A stretch of 64,000 nt of DNA from Akebia trifoliata (lineage: Eukaryota; Streptophyta; Magnoliopsida; Ranunculales; Lardizabalaceae). Under the pieces are notes generated by a model. That model searched no databases. It saw nothing but the letters and a program-made list of their open reading frames with translations, and had not been told where the DNA came from. Position 1 is the stretch's first letter, and every line of letters starts with the position of its first letter. The position numbers were made by a program, and so were the translations under genes. Shown piece after piece: positions 11,761 to 22,280 of the stretch. Location of the stretch: positions 32,051,756 through 32,115,755 of the forward strand of contig CM030715.1 of NCBI GenBank assembly GCA_017979445.1. Reading direction: 5' to 3'.

Positions 11761-11827
11761 AGCATTAGCCTCTTTTAATAAATCAGGGTGAGGCCCTGTA
11801 TAGCCTCAGCTTACCAATAAAAAAAAC

Positions 11828-12140
11828 AGAAGATATAATATGGGGTAATGACTCACAAAGATCCAACTAAAGCATTTCATTAATATGCACTAAAGCAGAT
11901 GTTCATACTTTTCTACAATGTCATGAGAAGATGTAAATATATACAAAATCAAACATCTTCATCCGGCTAACTGGCAAAAAACCTTCTTCATGATTTAGTT
12001 CACGGTACTGAAATGACACCATCCTGCATGCACTAAGATTTATATATATATATCAACCTATCAAGTTTTTAAGTTGTACTAAAGAAAGCTGAAAGTAAGT
12101 CCAACTGAGTAACATATAAGCTTCACCTTGGCTGAATTCA
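11828..12140 (-). other. Downstream region of the response regulator gene
   Basis: 11828-11935 is the resumed copy 1 of the three-copy segment. 11936-12140 is probably 3' untranslated and downstream sequence of the minus-strand response regulator. It includes a short TA run at 12043-12053. No other feature was recognised. Confidence 0.5.
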
Positions 12141-12247
12141 CTATTTTGAGCTGTCGTCATCATCCAACTGATGAGCCCCGCTAACATCGAATTTGGTGTC
12201 CATGACTTGCTCATTACCTTCTTGTTGTTGCTACACACAGACACACA

Positions 12248-12285
<38 letters not shown>

Positions 12286-15200
12286 GCAAAATATGAGGTT
12301 TTTAAGGGGTATAACAAAGATCATAAATGTTTTTATAAGAAGTAATTCAACTATCTTTAAGGAGACTCAAACATATAATGAAGTATAGGACATGCCTGAT
12401 ATGTTGCCTCGTCGATTTCGTTGAAAATTGAATTCCCAAGATTGCCTTCAACAAAAGTTTGGGGAAGCGAGTTGTGTTCATTGGCATGGGTGCACATGCT
12501 CATTAGCATATCCATAAAATGATCAACATCTTCTCCTCCCTGCAGTTGTTGTAGATCTGGTGGTGGAAGTGATGATGGTTGTTCTAGTTGTTCAATCACA
12601 TTAGTGAACATGGTTGGGGATTGGTTCTCACTTGGAAACACACTTGAAGAACCAATCTCTTGTGTAGTAAAATCAAAATCTATTCCATTGAAATCGAGAA
12701 CAGGAGAGCCATCCCTTGTCCCTGCAACATTCATATTGCCCATGTGACCCTCATCCATCTGATTGTAGGTCAAGTTGTTGCATTTTGATGATTCGTCGCC
12801 AAATGATTCCATTCCGATGCCTGTGTTTCCTCCCACTAAGGCATTGTTTTCTCCTGGAAGATTCAAGATGATGAAGTTATGATCAACGGGTGCATCGGGT
12901 CCATCGCCCAAGGGTCTCAGACTCGCTTGATCAGTTTGTTGATGGACAGTTTGCATTGTTTCATTATCTCTTACAAAGACAGCTGAATTATCATGATCAC
13001 CATGTAATGGTTCTCCCATTCTAGTATCATATTGCTCCATTTCGCAAGTCGGGTAGCTGGAAACATTTTGTTGATTTAAAGGGGGATTGCTAAGCCATGG
13101 TTGCTGAAGGTTCCCTTGGTTAATAAATTGTGCAGGACCAGCCAAAGGCTTGCAATTAGAAGCATAAACACCCCGAATCCTACTTCTGATTCCTTGTTGT
13201 AATGGCATTAAATTCGGGGATTGGGAATATCTTGGATTTCCACGCGCCGCAGTTCTGGGTGTTCCCCTCATACGTCTTACAAAGATACGATATTTCTGCA
13301 AATTTATAAGGTAAAGCATATTTTCTTCAATCATTTTAGAGAGTTTTTTTTAGACTAATTCAACTTTAGACATGAAAAATGAATGAGGATGAATTATTAC
13401 TGTAATAGTCAGAGCTACAGGCTACCAGTACTATGAATAGTTCTAGTATTTAGTATCCAATGTGTATGTGTGTTCTTTCTATAAACAATACCTTAAACTG
13501 AAGTAAATTAATGACCTCATTATTGTTATTGGTTGTACATATAAGAAAAAAATTAGATTGTTATAAGACTTATAAATGGAAATAATTTACTGTAAAATAA
13601 AACAGTAGCATTGAGTGTTTTGTGTCATTGTAAAGACCTCTTCACAAGAGCTTTGTAATGGATACATTTTAACTCAATACAATAAGGATAGGTGATAAGT
13701 ATGAGAATCCATAAAATAACTACTAAGAAAATCGCCAATTCAGTTGCTAGAAAGAAAAATATAGCAACTATCAAATGTTTACAGTTGCTATCCTAAAGTT
13801 ACAGCAATAATGGTTGATAAAATTTTAAAGATCTTGTGTCAAGAGCTTTCTAATAGACCCATTTTCACTCACAATATAGACTTGAAGAATGATGTTATGG
13901 GCATTGAAAAACTGCCAATTGAAGTAGGGGATTCAACCTTCTTTTCACCTAGAAATTGTAGATTTTGTTTTAAGATAATCAAAATCTATAATTTCTAGGT
14001 GAAAAGAAGGTTGAATCCCCTACTTCAATTTTTGGAAAATTGACAGAACCAATTATTTGCTAGCTATAATGTACCTATAATACTGATGATGTATTGTGTA
14101 TCTACTTTCTTAATTGCTTAGATTTTGTATATAGTCCTTATTTAACAAATTGGGATTCTTGTATCACTAATCCTAATGGCATTTGTGATCATATATTGGC
14201 TTGCATACAAATCTTATTTTGATGAATTTTTTTAATAGAAAGGAAGAGATGTTTGATGATAAAGAGGCAAATTTATTCTAAAAACAAACCTGCAAATGGC
14301 TGGCAATTTGTTCTCTAGTTAAACCTGGGACATTCATCACCTTAAGAATTCTTACTGGAACTGCGTCTGATTCAAAAAAGAATAATAATAATAAGGGTTT
14401 GGAAGCTAGAATCAAAACAGTAGAAATAAAGAAGAACAAAAATGGTCTTGGAATAAAGAAAAAGAGATCTCTTACTATCTAAGCCGCCCAATTGTTCAAT
14501 GGCATCCAAGAACTGCTGGTGAAGGTCAGCATTCCAAGCCATTCTTACTTTCTTTTGAGACGTTGAGTCATCTTTATCTTCATTTTCTTCTTCTTCTTCT
14601 TCTTCTGACTCTTTGGCCTTCCTCTTGCCCTCTGGTTGCCTCTGGTTGTTATCACTCCTCATGTGAAACGCATATTGCCAAAGAGTTTGAATCTCACTGA
14701 AGGTTATAGGCTTCACAAGGTAAAAACAAGCTCCACTTTCCAACCCTTTGGTCATGACTTCAAATTTGTCGTCGACTGACATCACTACATTCGAAGAGAC
14801 ATCCGAGTTAGAAAGAACTATAAATGGAAAAAAGCTCATCAAGAATTGTTAATTACAATGAGAAGGAGAACAAAAGATGAGGTACACGGAAACAACTTAC
14901 TAATAACAGGAATATCGTTGAATTCCCTTCGAATACAGTGAAGAAGCTGAAATCCATCCATTTCTGGCATGTGAACGTCGGTTAAGACTAAATCAAATCC
15001 ACCTTCCCTATCACGAAGAAATTTTAAAGCTAGCACTGCTTGTCCAGCAGCCACAACTGAAAGTAGAAACACGTGAGGCCACGGTAAGAAAAAGGGAGGG
15101 CCCATGATTGAATCAAAGCAAAACACAATAAAAACATTATACATGGAGCCTCCTAGTGGATCTTCTAAAGGGCATAGAAGGTTTAAGTAACAGAAAATCA

Positions 15201-15914
15201 AACATTCCATATAGAACTAAATTAATCCATGAAAGATATCAGATATGACCAAAATCCACGCATACAAATCTTCTTTTATTTGAATCTCTAATTTATCTTC
15301 TCTATAGAGACTAAGGATGCTATAATTTAGGTTGTCTGGGAAGTGTGCCTCATGTAGTAAGGGAGTGTACTCACATCTTAAGGCTCCTCAATGCTCTTCA
15401 TTCACGCACCTGATTTGCCTTTTTTATTTAGGAAGAATTTTAGGGCGGATGTTCACTCTGTGAAAACTGAGGGGCAAAGCCCACGAATTTTAGAAACCCA
15501 ATTTTGACGGCCCGTGGCTGTTGAAAATTTTTATGTTCCCCAATTCAACGGCTTACAGCTATCAAATTTCTTCCATCCTCCATTGATTTGATGGTTTCGA
15601 TCCGTCAAAAAAAAATTTGAAATTTTTTTTTTTGATGCCTTCATCCATCAAATTTCATAAAATTCGACGGCCTTGAGTCATCAAATATGGGCTTTTTCAT
15701 GTTGTGGTTATGGTTATGGGCCTCCCTTCCTTTCTAGTTTTGTACCAAGGGGTGTGTACCCCTTTATATTTTCTACCAGTGTTTTCCTTATTAGCAAAAA
15801 GAAAATTTTAATATCTTCATCTAACCCTAGTCTTTGGAAGTACTTAAAATACCCAAGTCTTTAACAATTTTTGAAAAGAAAGAGTAGCTAGCATACATGA
15901 ATAAATAAAAGAGG

Positions 15915-15959
<45 letters not shown>

Positions 15960-16433
15960 GGGTCACATCAAGGAAGTGATATAAAAATCATATATTAAAT
16001 AACAGCCCTAGTAGGAAAGAAACAAAAGATATCCATTAGATTTAAAATCAAAAGAAAAAATATAAGCCTGATGTTTTTGTCTTTCAATCATAGGCATGAA
16101 TTCTCCAACCTAGATCTTAAATATTATCATCAACCATTACTTGTTTTTTTTAACTATAAAGATGCCTGAAAATGGGAAAAAAAATCTCTCCAAATAAATG
16201 CAAAGTCTTAAATCAAATAGCTAACAAAATCTACTAAATCTATTCAATTCTTGGATAAATAAATGTAAAAGCTCCATTAATTATATACCTTCATAATGAC
16301 ATGTTCTAAGCATGGTTTCAATGATCATAAGACATGTTGGATCATCATCCACAACCAAAACACGTAGACCGGCTGGAAAGACCTTAGTTCTTGTACTACC
16401 TGATCCAACTTCAAAATTTCTTTCACCCTCCAT
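12141..16433 (-). CDS. Type-B two-component response regulator (receiver plus GARP Myb-like domain)
   Basis: A nuclear transcription factor ending the cytokinin-type phosphorelay. Deduced exons (minus strand): 16433-16289, 15056-14901, 14784-14476, 14366-14290, 13295-12396 and 12230-12141; the frame stays open and gives 558 residues. The receiver domain covers about residues 22-143. It has the acidic cluster D29-D31, phosphoacceptor D75 in [11 protein letters not shown]103 and K125 in LVKP. An acidic linker (161-173) is followed by a GARP/Myb-like DNA-binding domain at about 178-235, including WNADLHQQF and [16 protein letters not shown]. The C-terminal half is rich in Q, N, S and P, like the activation regions of the family. 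All phosphorelay residues are present, so it looks functional. The last intron would use a GC donor. Reading through it would end the protein instead at a TAA at 12357-12359, after 12 extra residues. No symbol is assigned because the ARR-B members cannot be told apart by eye. Confidence 0.92.
12231..12395 (-). other. Probable GC-AG intron 5 of the response regulator
   Basis: On the minus strand the donor reads CAG/GCATGT and the acceptor GTGTGTAG/CAACAA. Joining them keeps phase 0 and adds 29 residues ([10 protein letters not shown]... LDDDDSSK) before a TAG at 12141-12143. That peptide is coding-like: Q-rich, continuing the Q-rich end of exon 5, and acidic. The (GT)n tract occupies the usual polypyrimidine position. 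Confidence 0.68.
12237..12284. repeat. (AC/GT)n microsatellite beside a splice acceptor
   Basis: About 22 AC units with two CAGAC-type interruptions. On the gene's strand this is a (GT)n run ending directly at the proposed acceptor of exon 6. Confidence 0.95.
13717..13810 (+). mobile_element. CACTA-like terminus and subterminal repeats (fragment)
   Basis: The sequence AACTACTAAGAAAATCGCC resembles the CACTACNAGAAAA ends of plant CACTA elements. It is followed by repeated, inverted AGTTGCTA / TAGCAACT units, as in CACTA subterminal regions. The first C is missing, and no transposase or second end was found nearby. Confidence 0.5.
13917..14030. repeat. Near-perfect hairpin: 51-bp arms, 12-base loop
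   Basis: Arms 13917-13967 and 13980-14030 are reverse complements except for one position, which would be a G:U pair in a plus-strand transcript. The loop is TTTTAAGATAAT. It lies inside intron 4 of the minus-strand response regulator. No TIR or target duplication typical of a MITE was seen around it. Confidence 0.93.
14785..14900 (-). other. Intron 2 of the response regulator, with two tandem acceptors
   Basis: Donor ATTA/GTAAGT at 14901/14900. Two acceptors are possible: TTATAG ending at 14818 and TGTAG ending at 14785, 33 bp apart and in the same frame. The downstream one gives [14 protein letters not shown], matching the usual spacing of the receiver. The upstream one would add 11 residues in that loop, so the downstream site was chosen. 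Confidence 0.78.
15480..15705. mobile_element. CACTA-like subterminal repeat fragment
   Basis: Five short imperfect palindromes follow one another, of the form TTGACGGCC...GCTGTTGA, TTCAACGGC...GCTATCA, TTGATGGTT...TCCGTCA, TTTGATGCC...ATCCATCA and TTCGACGGCC...GAGTCATCA. The stretch ends in CTTTTTCATGTTGTGG, close to the reverse complement of a CACTA end. Such arrays are typical of CACTA subterminal regions. No transposase is present. Confidence 0.5.
15919..15952. repeat. (AT)n microsatellite
   Basis: About 17 AT units within intron 1 of the response regulator. Confidence 0.95.
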
Positions 16434-17035
16434 GATCAGAAAACTACGAGAAAATATCAAGGAGGTTATGAAGAAGAAACATGTATAAAGAGCTTATAAA
16501 CAAACCCCCCAAAACAACTCTGATTCTACACAAAAAGGGCTAGATGAAGAACTACAGAGCGCAGAGCAACTATAAATAGAAGATCATTTAAATGTAGGGA
16601 CAAATACATTAAATGCTTCGAAGGAAACTTGGCATGAGAATTCAGTTACACCTTAATTAAGTTTTGGGTTGATTACTGTGGGCGTAAGCAGAAATTATCA
16701 AAACCATCTTCACATTTAAATTGGTTTATCAAAAAATAAATGCGACTGTTATTTTAAAAAGATTTTATATTTCTTTTATGCTTATTATTTGTTCGCATCC
16801 TAAACTGATTGATCTTAACATCATATCTGATAATATGGACCAGCTTAATTTGTAAAACTTTGTCCTAATCTATTTAAACCAAGGGATTGAACATGTTTTG
16901 TCATAAATATATACGTGTTAAAAAAGTTATGGAGAAGCAGGTTAATTAAGCAGATATTTACTGGGCAGACCTATCTATTTTAATTTTATTACAAAAACTC
17001 CCTCACTTTATCAACGAACTATAAATCATGCTAGC
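16434..17035 (-). promoter_or_regulatory. Upstream region of the response regulator
   Basis: 5' flank of the minus-strand gene. TATA-like sequences occur near 16495 (TTTATAAG on the minus strand) and 16573 (CTATTTATAG), both at distances compatible with a short leader. No convincing transcription-factor site was singled out, and no other gene is visible. Confidence 0.35.
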
Positions 17036-17042
17036 ATGACTA

Positions 17043-17380
17043 GCTTAGTAAGATTTCAAATCTTACTAAGGGATGTAGAGACCACATGTATTACCAAAAT
17101 GACAATCCAATACCACATACTTCTAAATTTCATGAAAAAATTAGATTAAAAAGGAAAAAAAATTGAAAAACAAATCCTTTCTGAGCTTGATCCAAAAGTT
17201 GAAAATAGATGGCTATCGAACTCCCAAATTTAAATTTTAAATTTAAAATTTAATAGTAAATTTTTAAATTTTTTTTTTAATTATTAAAGTTCTTAGAATT
17301 GTTTTCTTTAAAATCTTGTGGTATTAAATCGTATTTTTGAATGCTAAAAATTGATGAGATTGGGGTTTACTCCAACGAAT
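17043..17380 (+). repeat. Partial copy of the interspersed repeat seen in full at 49135-50421
   Basis: It shares the blocks TTAGTAAGATTT...CTTACTAAG, GAGCTTGATCCAAAAGTTGAAAATAGATGGCTA and AAAGTTCTTAGAATTGTTTT with the copies near 40240, 49140 and 39605 (the last in reverse). Only the left half is present. Confidence 0.65.
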
Positions 17381-17710
17381 GTTGAATAACAAATTAACGC
17401 TTCAATTTGAATTTTATGACTTGTATTTTCACTTCTAAATTTTTGGGTAACAAATTTCGTAAAGTAAGGTTTGGTGGGTAATAAACTTGATAAAGTTAGG
17501 TTCTCTTAGAATTATCAGATCTCTAAGAGAGTTTTTATAATAAAAAAATGTAACAGTTAGGCCTGCAGGGTAAATCTCTCTTAATTAAATTTGCCCTACT
17601 CTCATTGGTTCGAAAGAGATTTAGTGGTCAAGGAAATCTAGCAAATCCTTAAATGTACCCCCAAAAAGGAAATTTCTAGACTCCAAGGGATGGATGAGAT
17701 GGGATCATAG

Positions 17711-17930
17711 AGTACGAATTTGTTGTTAAGAAATTTTTTGCGCTGAGCAGACGAGCCAATGGCGTAAAGGCACGTGCATTAAAAAAATGTAAGTGTGATT
17801 AATTGATTGAGAGAAAATTTCTCAATGCTCATGAGTTCGAATTTTAAGCGTTTTTTCAATAGACGTGGCAACATACTATTGATTCATCAGCTTAGAACAT
17901 AAATTTCTTAACAGCAAATTCGTACCGGGA
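17711..17930. mobile_element. MITE-like element with 25-bp inverted repeats
   Basis: GTACGAATTTGTTGTTAAGA at 17713 is repeated as its reverse complement at about 17900-17926 (TCTTAACAGCAAATTCGTAC). The interior contains GAGCCAATGGCGTAAAGGC and GAGTTCGAATTTT, which recall the A and B boxes of a tRNA-derived SINE. It may be a MITE or a SINE trapped between inverted sequences. No coding capacity. Confidence 0.6.
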
Positions 17931-17939
17931 TGGAACGAT

Positions 17940-20600
17940 AAAAAAAACAGGAAAAATGTGTTACCGGGTACGAATATTTTTAGCACACAGTTTAACCAAT
18001 AAGAATTGGTATCTTAAGAGATATGTTCTGTTGTACGTAAGGTCTATCATCCTATCTTATAACAGCCATTTATATGATGATGATTGCTTGTTAGATGGAG
18101 TGTGGGCCAAAGATAAGATTGATTGGTGATTTTTATGAAGGTTTTTCCAACTCTCAACCTTGATTTGATTAGACATCTAAGTTTTATCTCGTGATCTGAA
18201 AATCAAGATCAGGACAAAACCCTTTTTGAAGAGGTGACCCAATGATTTAGGGTCTATTGGGGATGATGAGCCTGAGATGCAAAAAATACTATCTAAGCAT
18301 CAACCTACCCTCAGTGATTCTTCCTTACTGTACATGGAATGGATTAAAGGAAGCAATTTATTATTGGGAGATTATAATACCTAGAAATTAACTTAGGCTG
18401 CTGGTTCGATACCAAATCAGTATCACTCCAATATCAATTCAGAATTTTTTAATTATCTATCCCATCCGATCCGATCTGAACGGATTAATGAATATGTGAA
18501 TCAAATCTAATTCATTTCATTTCATCCTTAATCCAAAACCGTATCTATCATATCCAAACACATGCCTTACTTTTAAATTATCAATGTGCATAAAATTTAA
18601 AAAATATAAAATCATATAAATTTTTTAAAAATCTACTTTTCCAACTATAATTATAAAGGAAAATAAAAAAGATTAAAACATTTTATTTATATGTATTTAT
18701 ATGAAATTAAGAATAATAAAAAATTTATTAAAATATGTTTGGATTGGAATTTTTTTTAGAATGGATTGGGGTAGATCCAAATTTAATTCAAAATTATTTT
18801 CGGATCTAAGATTCTAATCTGAATTCAAATTTTCATGTTTTTACTGATCGGACAAGTTCAGACATTGGATATATTTTTGATCATTGCCAGCCGTAGTTCA
18901 AACCTCTAATGAGTGTTTGGATGTATGAATCAACTTATTCTTATCCCAGGACGTGTGGAAAACACCATGGAGTTTTTTTTATTTTTTGGATTGGTAAAAC
19001 GGGTAGGGAGAACATTGCAAACTTGTATAATAAGAATTCCAGTCATAAAAATGGGGTAATGTTCAACTTGTTTGGGAGATGAATAGGCGTGGACCCTCGA
19101 ATCATTGAATCGGCATCAAACTAATTCTTCCAAAGGCTGTCTGTTGTTCTATTTAATTTTCTCCACTCTCCAACAATCTTGAGAGAGAACAATTTCAAAA
19201 TGCTTCACAGCTTCCTTAATCATCCTCACCTTATGAACATAATTACATGAAATTGAGTATTCTCCCCTCATACAATTGATTGTAATTAACTAAATTATGA
19301 TTTTCTTCAAAATTTGGCCCATTTATTAAATAGGCCAGGCCCTTAGAAAAATTTATTAATAATCCCAAGACTACATTCGAGCCAGGTGGTAATTTTTTAT
19401 TTATAATTTTCTCTACATGAGCAAAAAATCTTAAAACAAGGTATGATGATGCGTGCTGATTTTCAAATTCAAGACCTAATCGATCCACATTATGGATCCA
19501 AAGTTTGGGTGTGATTAAAAAGAAATTTAATTCAGATTAATAATATTAATAACATGAAAACCAAATTGAAAAGGAACATATTAATCTTTGACAATTAACT
19601 AGTTTTGATATATCTATGATTTTTAAAATTTTAAGTTATTGTAGAAAATTTGTATCAATACCCATAATATCAATTAAAAAACCTTAAGAAACCTATTATT
19701 ACTTAAAAATATGTTCACAACTTATGAAAATACTAAATACTTCCAAAAATTAAAGAATTCATTTTTTTTCCTTACTTATTGACATTTAAAGAAATCAGAA
19801 AACTCTAATTTATGTGATTTTTAAAGAATTATTAAATATCTAAATCAAGTGATCTTAAAGTCTATATTCAATTTTGAAAATTAAAGATTATAGAAAAAAA
19901 TAATTTAATATAAAATATTTTTAACAATTTTTTTCAAAATAAAAGTTTTAATTCAAAATTCCTATGTACTGTGATTTCTGATAAGTGTACAATGTAAAAA
20001 TTGTATAAATTTCATCTTATAGAATTTTTTTATGAGATCAAAACGGCATAAAAATAGAGCAAAAACCTCACAATTTTTATGTTTGACACTATTTCAAAAT
20101 AAAAATAAATGTGATTTTTACTGAAAGTCAAACAATACAGTATTTCTGCATCCAAGATAGTCATAAATTTTCATTTTCTTAAATTCTTTAAAATATCAAT
20201 TGAATGAGATAATTTGTAGAAAAATTCATAGGACTTTCAAAACATGTCAAAAATCTATAATAAAAATTTCAAGTAAAATTTTTATCTGTAGAGATCACAA
20301 AAATTACAGAATTACATAAGAGTCGCATGAATTCAATAAGACTCAATCCAATCATCAAATCAAATTCTTCTAAAAGATATTGTCAGTCACTCTAATTTAG
20401 GAAGAAATAAATTACATATTAAAATAAATAAATAAATCAAAAGAAAATAAATATCTAAAATTTTGTTCTCCACTCTCATTATGTTAATATTTTGGGTAAA
20501 CACATATCTAGAAAAATGTCAACCGCAAACGTGAGTTTGATAAATTTAATACATTACAAAAAAAAATCAATTAGTCTAAATATTTATTTTTAAGACAATC
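17940..20600. other. AT-rich intergenic stretch, mostly unrecognised
   Basis: Around 18390-18910 a segment with repeated 'ATCCGATCCGATCTGAA', 'GGATTGGGGTAGATCCAAA' and 'GATCATTGCCAGC' motifs resembles the one at about 46970-47090. Its ends carry inverted GGCTGCTGG / CCAGCC pieces, so it may be a degraded DNA transposon. 18930-20600 is very AT-rich with no recognisable gene, RNA or transposon end. Confidence 0.4.
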
Positions 20601-22280
20601 ATTAATGCGCAATATGTAAATGCATGAAGTCCACTCACCCAAATCGATTATTTTCCGGGTCAATCATCCATTAAGCAAGGCACGATCAATGACTCAGTTC
20701 AGCCAACTGTTAGGTCATCTCTATACAAAAGATCTTCCTTACGGGATTTTATCCTTTTTTCTTTTTCAACACCAACACCCGATCTTATCATCGTATGAAA
20801 TGCATGATCATGATAACAATTTATCACACTTTAGGCACAAGTGTGATCATTCAAGAATCCATCATGGATTTATATTAATATTTACAAAGTTTTTTCTAAG
20901 GAACAAACTTGAACATTTAAATGAAAGAAAATAAATTTTTTTTTTTAAAGACATACACTTAGTCAACCATAGAAAATCTAACAAAACTCTTCTTACTTTA
21001 GTAGAAATACTCCTCAAAAGGGGTTTTCTTTACAGTAAAAAAGTTGGATCTACCTTTTCATTTTCTACGTTGCCCTATTTGTCCTCTATGAAGTTTGAAT
21101 CGATTTTTTTTTTTTTTTGAGTTTTTTTGCTTAGATCTTGATAAAACCTTTGTAAAAGATGTGATTTTCGATAAAGAAAAAACTAGATGATAATGAAAAC
21201 TTTGTTTGGGACAATGTATTATATTTCGATTTTGATGTCCATTTCAATTAGTTTGGAAATGAAAACATTTCGTGAAAATATTTTGATTGATATGAAAATG
21301 AATACAATTTTTGGAAATGATTGAAACATTGAAGAAATTTTCATTGAACCCATAGAAAATGAAAAAAATAGGCATTAAAACTAAATCTTTAAGTCATCAA
21401 AATACAATAAACTACTATATGGAGTGTGAAATTAAATATCAACGGCATCTTGTTATGTGTACGCACATGTTCTGAGAGACTGACAGTGGTAATAAGACTA
21501 ATAATATTGCATTAATTACATACATGTACAACTTAATAAGTAAGACATTAAAATGAAGAAACTATTAAGTATTGCATTCATGCAGTATATATATATATAT
21601 ATATACATACATACATACATATAAGTATATGAATAAATTGCTAATGTATCCAACTAATTAATTGAAACATTGTTGATTGTATGCGTACGCGTGCTTATAT
21701 AAATATATTAATATACTTAGAATATATTAAAATAAGATGATATAGATAATTAATTAATCATAGTTCCTTTATATTAACAGATGAATGTTATATGCAATTT
21801 TTTATATTAGTAATTAGTAAATATTACGTGTAATTTGTAAGTTCTTTCTAAAAGTAATTATAAATATTTTTAGAAAAAGAATATTTCGGTCAAAATTTAC
21901 TATCCATCGAAATATTTTGTGAAATGAATAGTGATTTTCACTGAAATATATACAAAAAAAAATTATAGGTTAAATTTTGCATCAAAACTTGTTAAAATGA
22001 AATATTTCGATATATTTCGTGAATATATGTTGAAATATAATACTATGATTTGGGGTTAGGGGTTGCTGAAAGGAAATATCGACATAAAGCAAAACTAAAC
22101 CATATTTAATTTCACAAAATTAATGGTGTGTTTTTATAAGAGGTGTTCTATCAGCCCACCAACTTTTACTTATAATACATCGATCCTTTGAAATTGGTTT
22201 GTTATAAGTAAAGTGTCCATGGAAGTTCTCAATAATAAAGCTATGGTATCACAGTATAAATTCTCTTTCTTTAATAAATA
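20600..22280. other. Unrecognised intergenic stretch
   Basis: The frame at 20620-20934 has no family motif and biased composition, so it is not called. A TA/CATA microsatellite lies at 21586-21622. Around 21220-22030 there are several copies of GAAATATTTCG-like motifs in both orientations, suggesting a decayed inverted-repeat element without clear ends. Confidence 0.35.
21586..21622. repeat. TA/CATA microsatellite
   Basis: A (TA)n run followed by four to five CATA units. Confidence 0.9.

Larger units (their letters stand above)
2421..11826 (+). mobile_element. L1-type LINE, 5'-truncated, decayed and split by a copia element
   Basis: The element starts inside the endonuclease domain, so ORF1 and the start of ORF2 are missing. 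It then runs in order through endonuclease, reverse transcriptase, a zinc-binding zf-RVT segment and RNase H. It ends in a short A-rich tail (about 11815-11826) preceded by CAGGGTGAGGCCCTGTATAG. The copia element at 5750-11090 lies between the zf-RVT and RNase H segments. Comparison with the related segments near 23700 and 54860 places the ends near 2421 and 11826; clean target duplications were not found. Frameshifts and stops are frequent throughout, so it is inactive. Confidence 0.88.
13296..14289 (-). other. Intron 4 of the response regulator, with transposon-like content
   Basis: The intron is 994 bp, bounded by CAG/GTTTGT at the donor and TTTGCAG/AAATAT at the acceptor. It contains a CACTA-like end (about 13717-13810) and a 51-bp-stem hairpin (13917-14030). 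Confidence 0.8.
15057..16288 (-). other. Intron 1 of the response regulator
   Basis: The intron is 1232 bp, with donor GAAG/GTATAT and acceptor TTTCAG/TTGTGG. It contains an (AT)n run at 15919-15952 and a stretch of CACTA-like subterminal palindromes at about 15480-15705. Confidence 0.82.

Noticed and set aside
12053..12289. 78-codon minus frame starting with repeated CV residues
   Set aside because: It translates the GT microsatellite in the wrong frame. The useful part of this stretch is the proposed exon 6 at 12141-12230 in a different frame.
14785..14817. Eleven extra receiver residues from the upstream acceptor as the main form
   Set aside because: It disrupts the usual spacing between the strand ending PVI and the LVKP motif. 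The downstream acceptor restores it exactly.
20620..20934. 104-codon open frame
   Set aside because: H-, F- and S-rich translation without motif, in an AT-rich area with no supporting exon structure.
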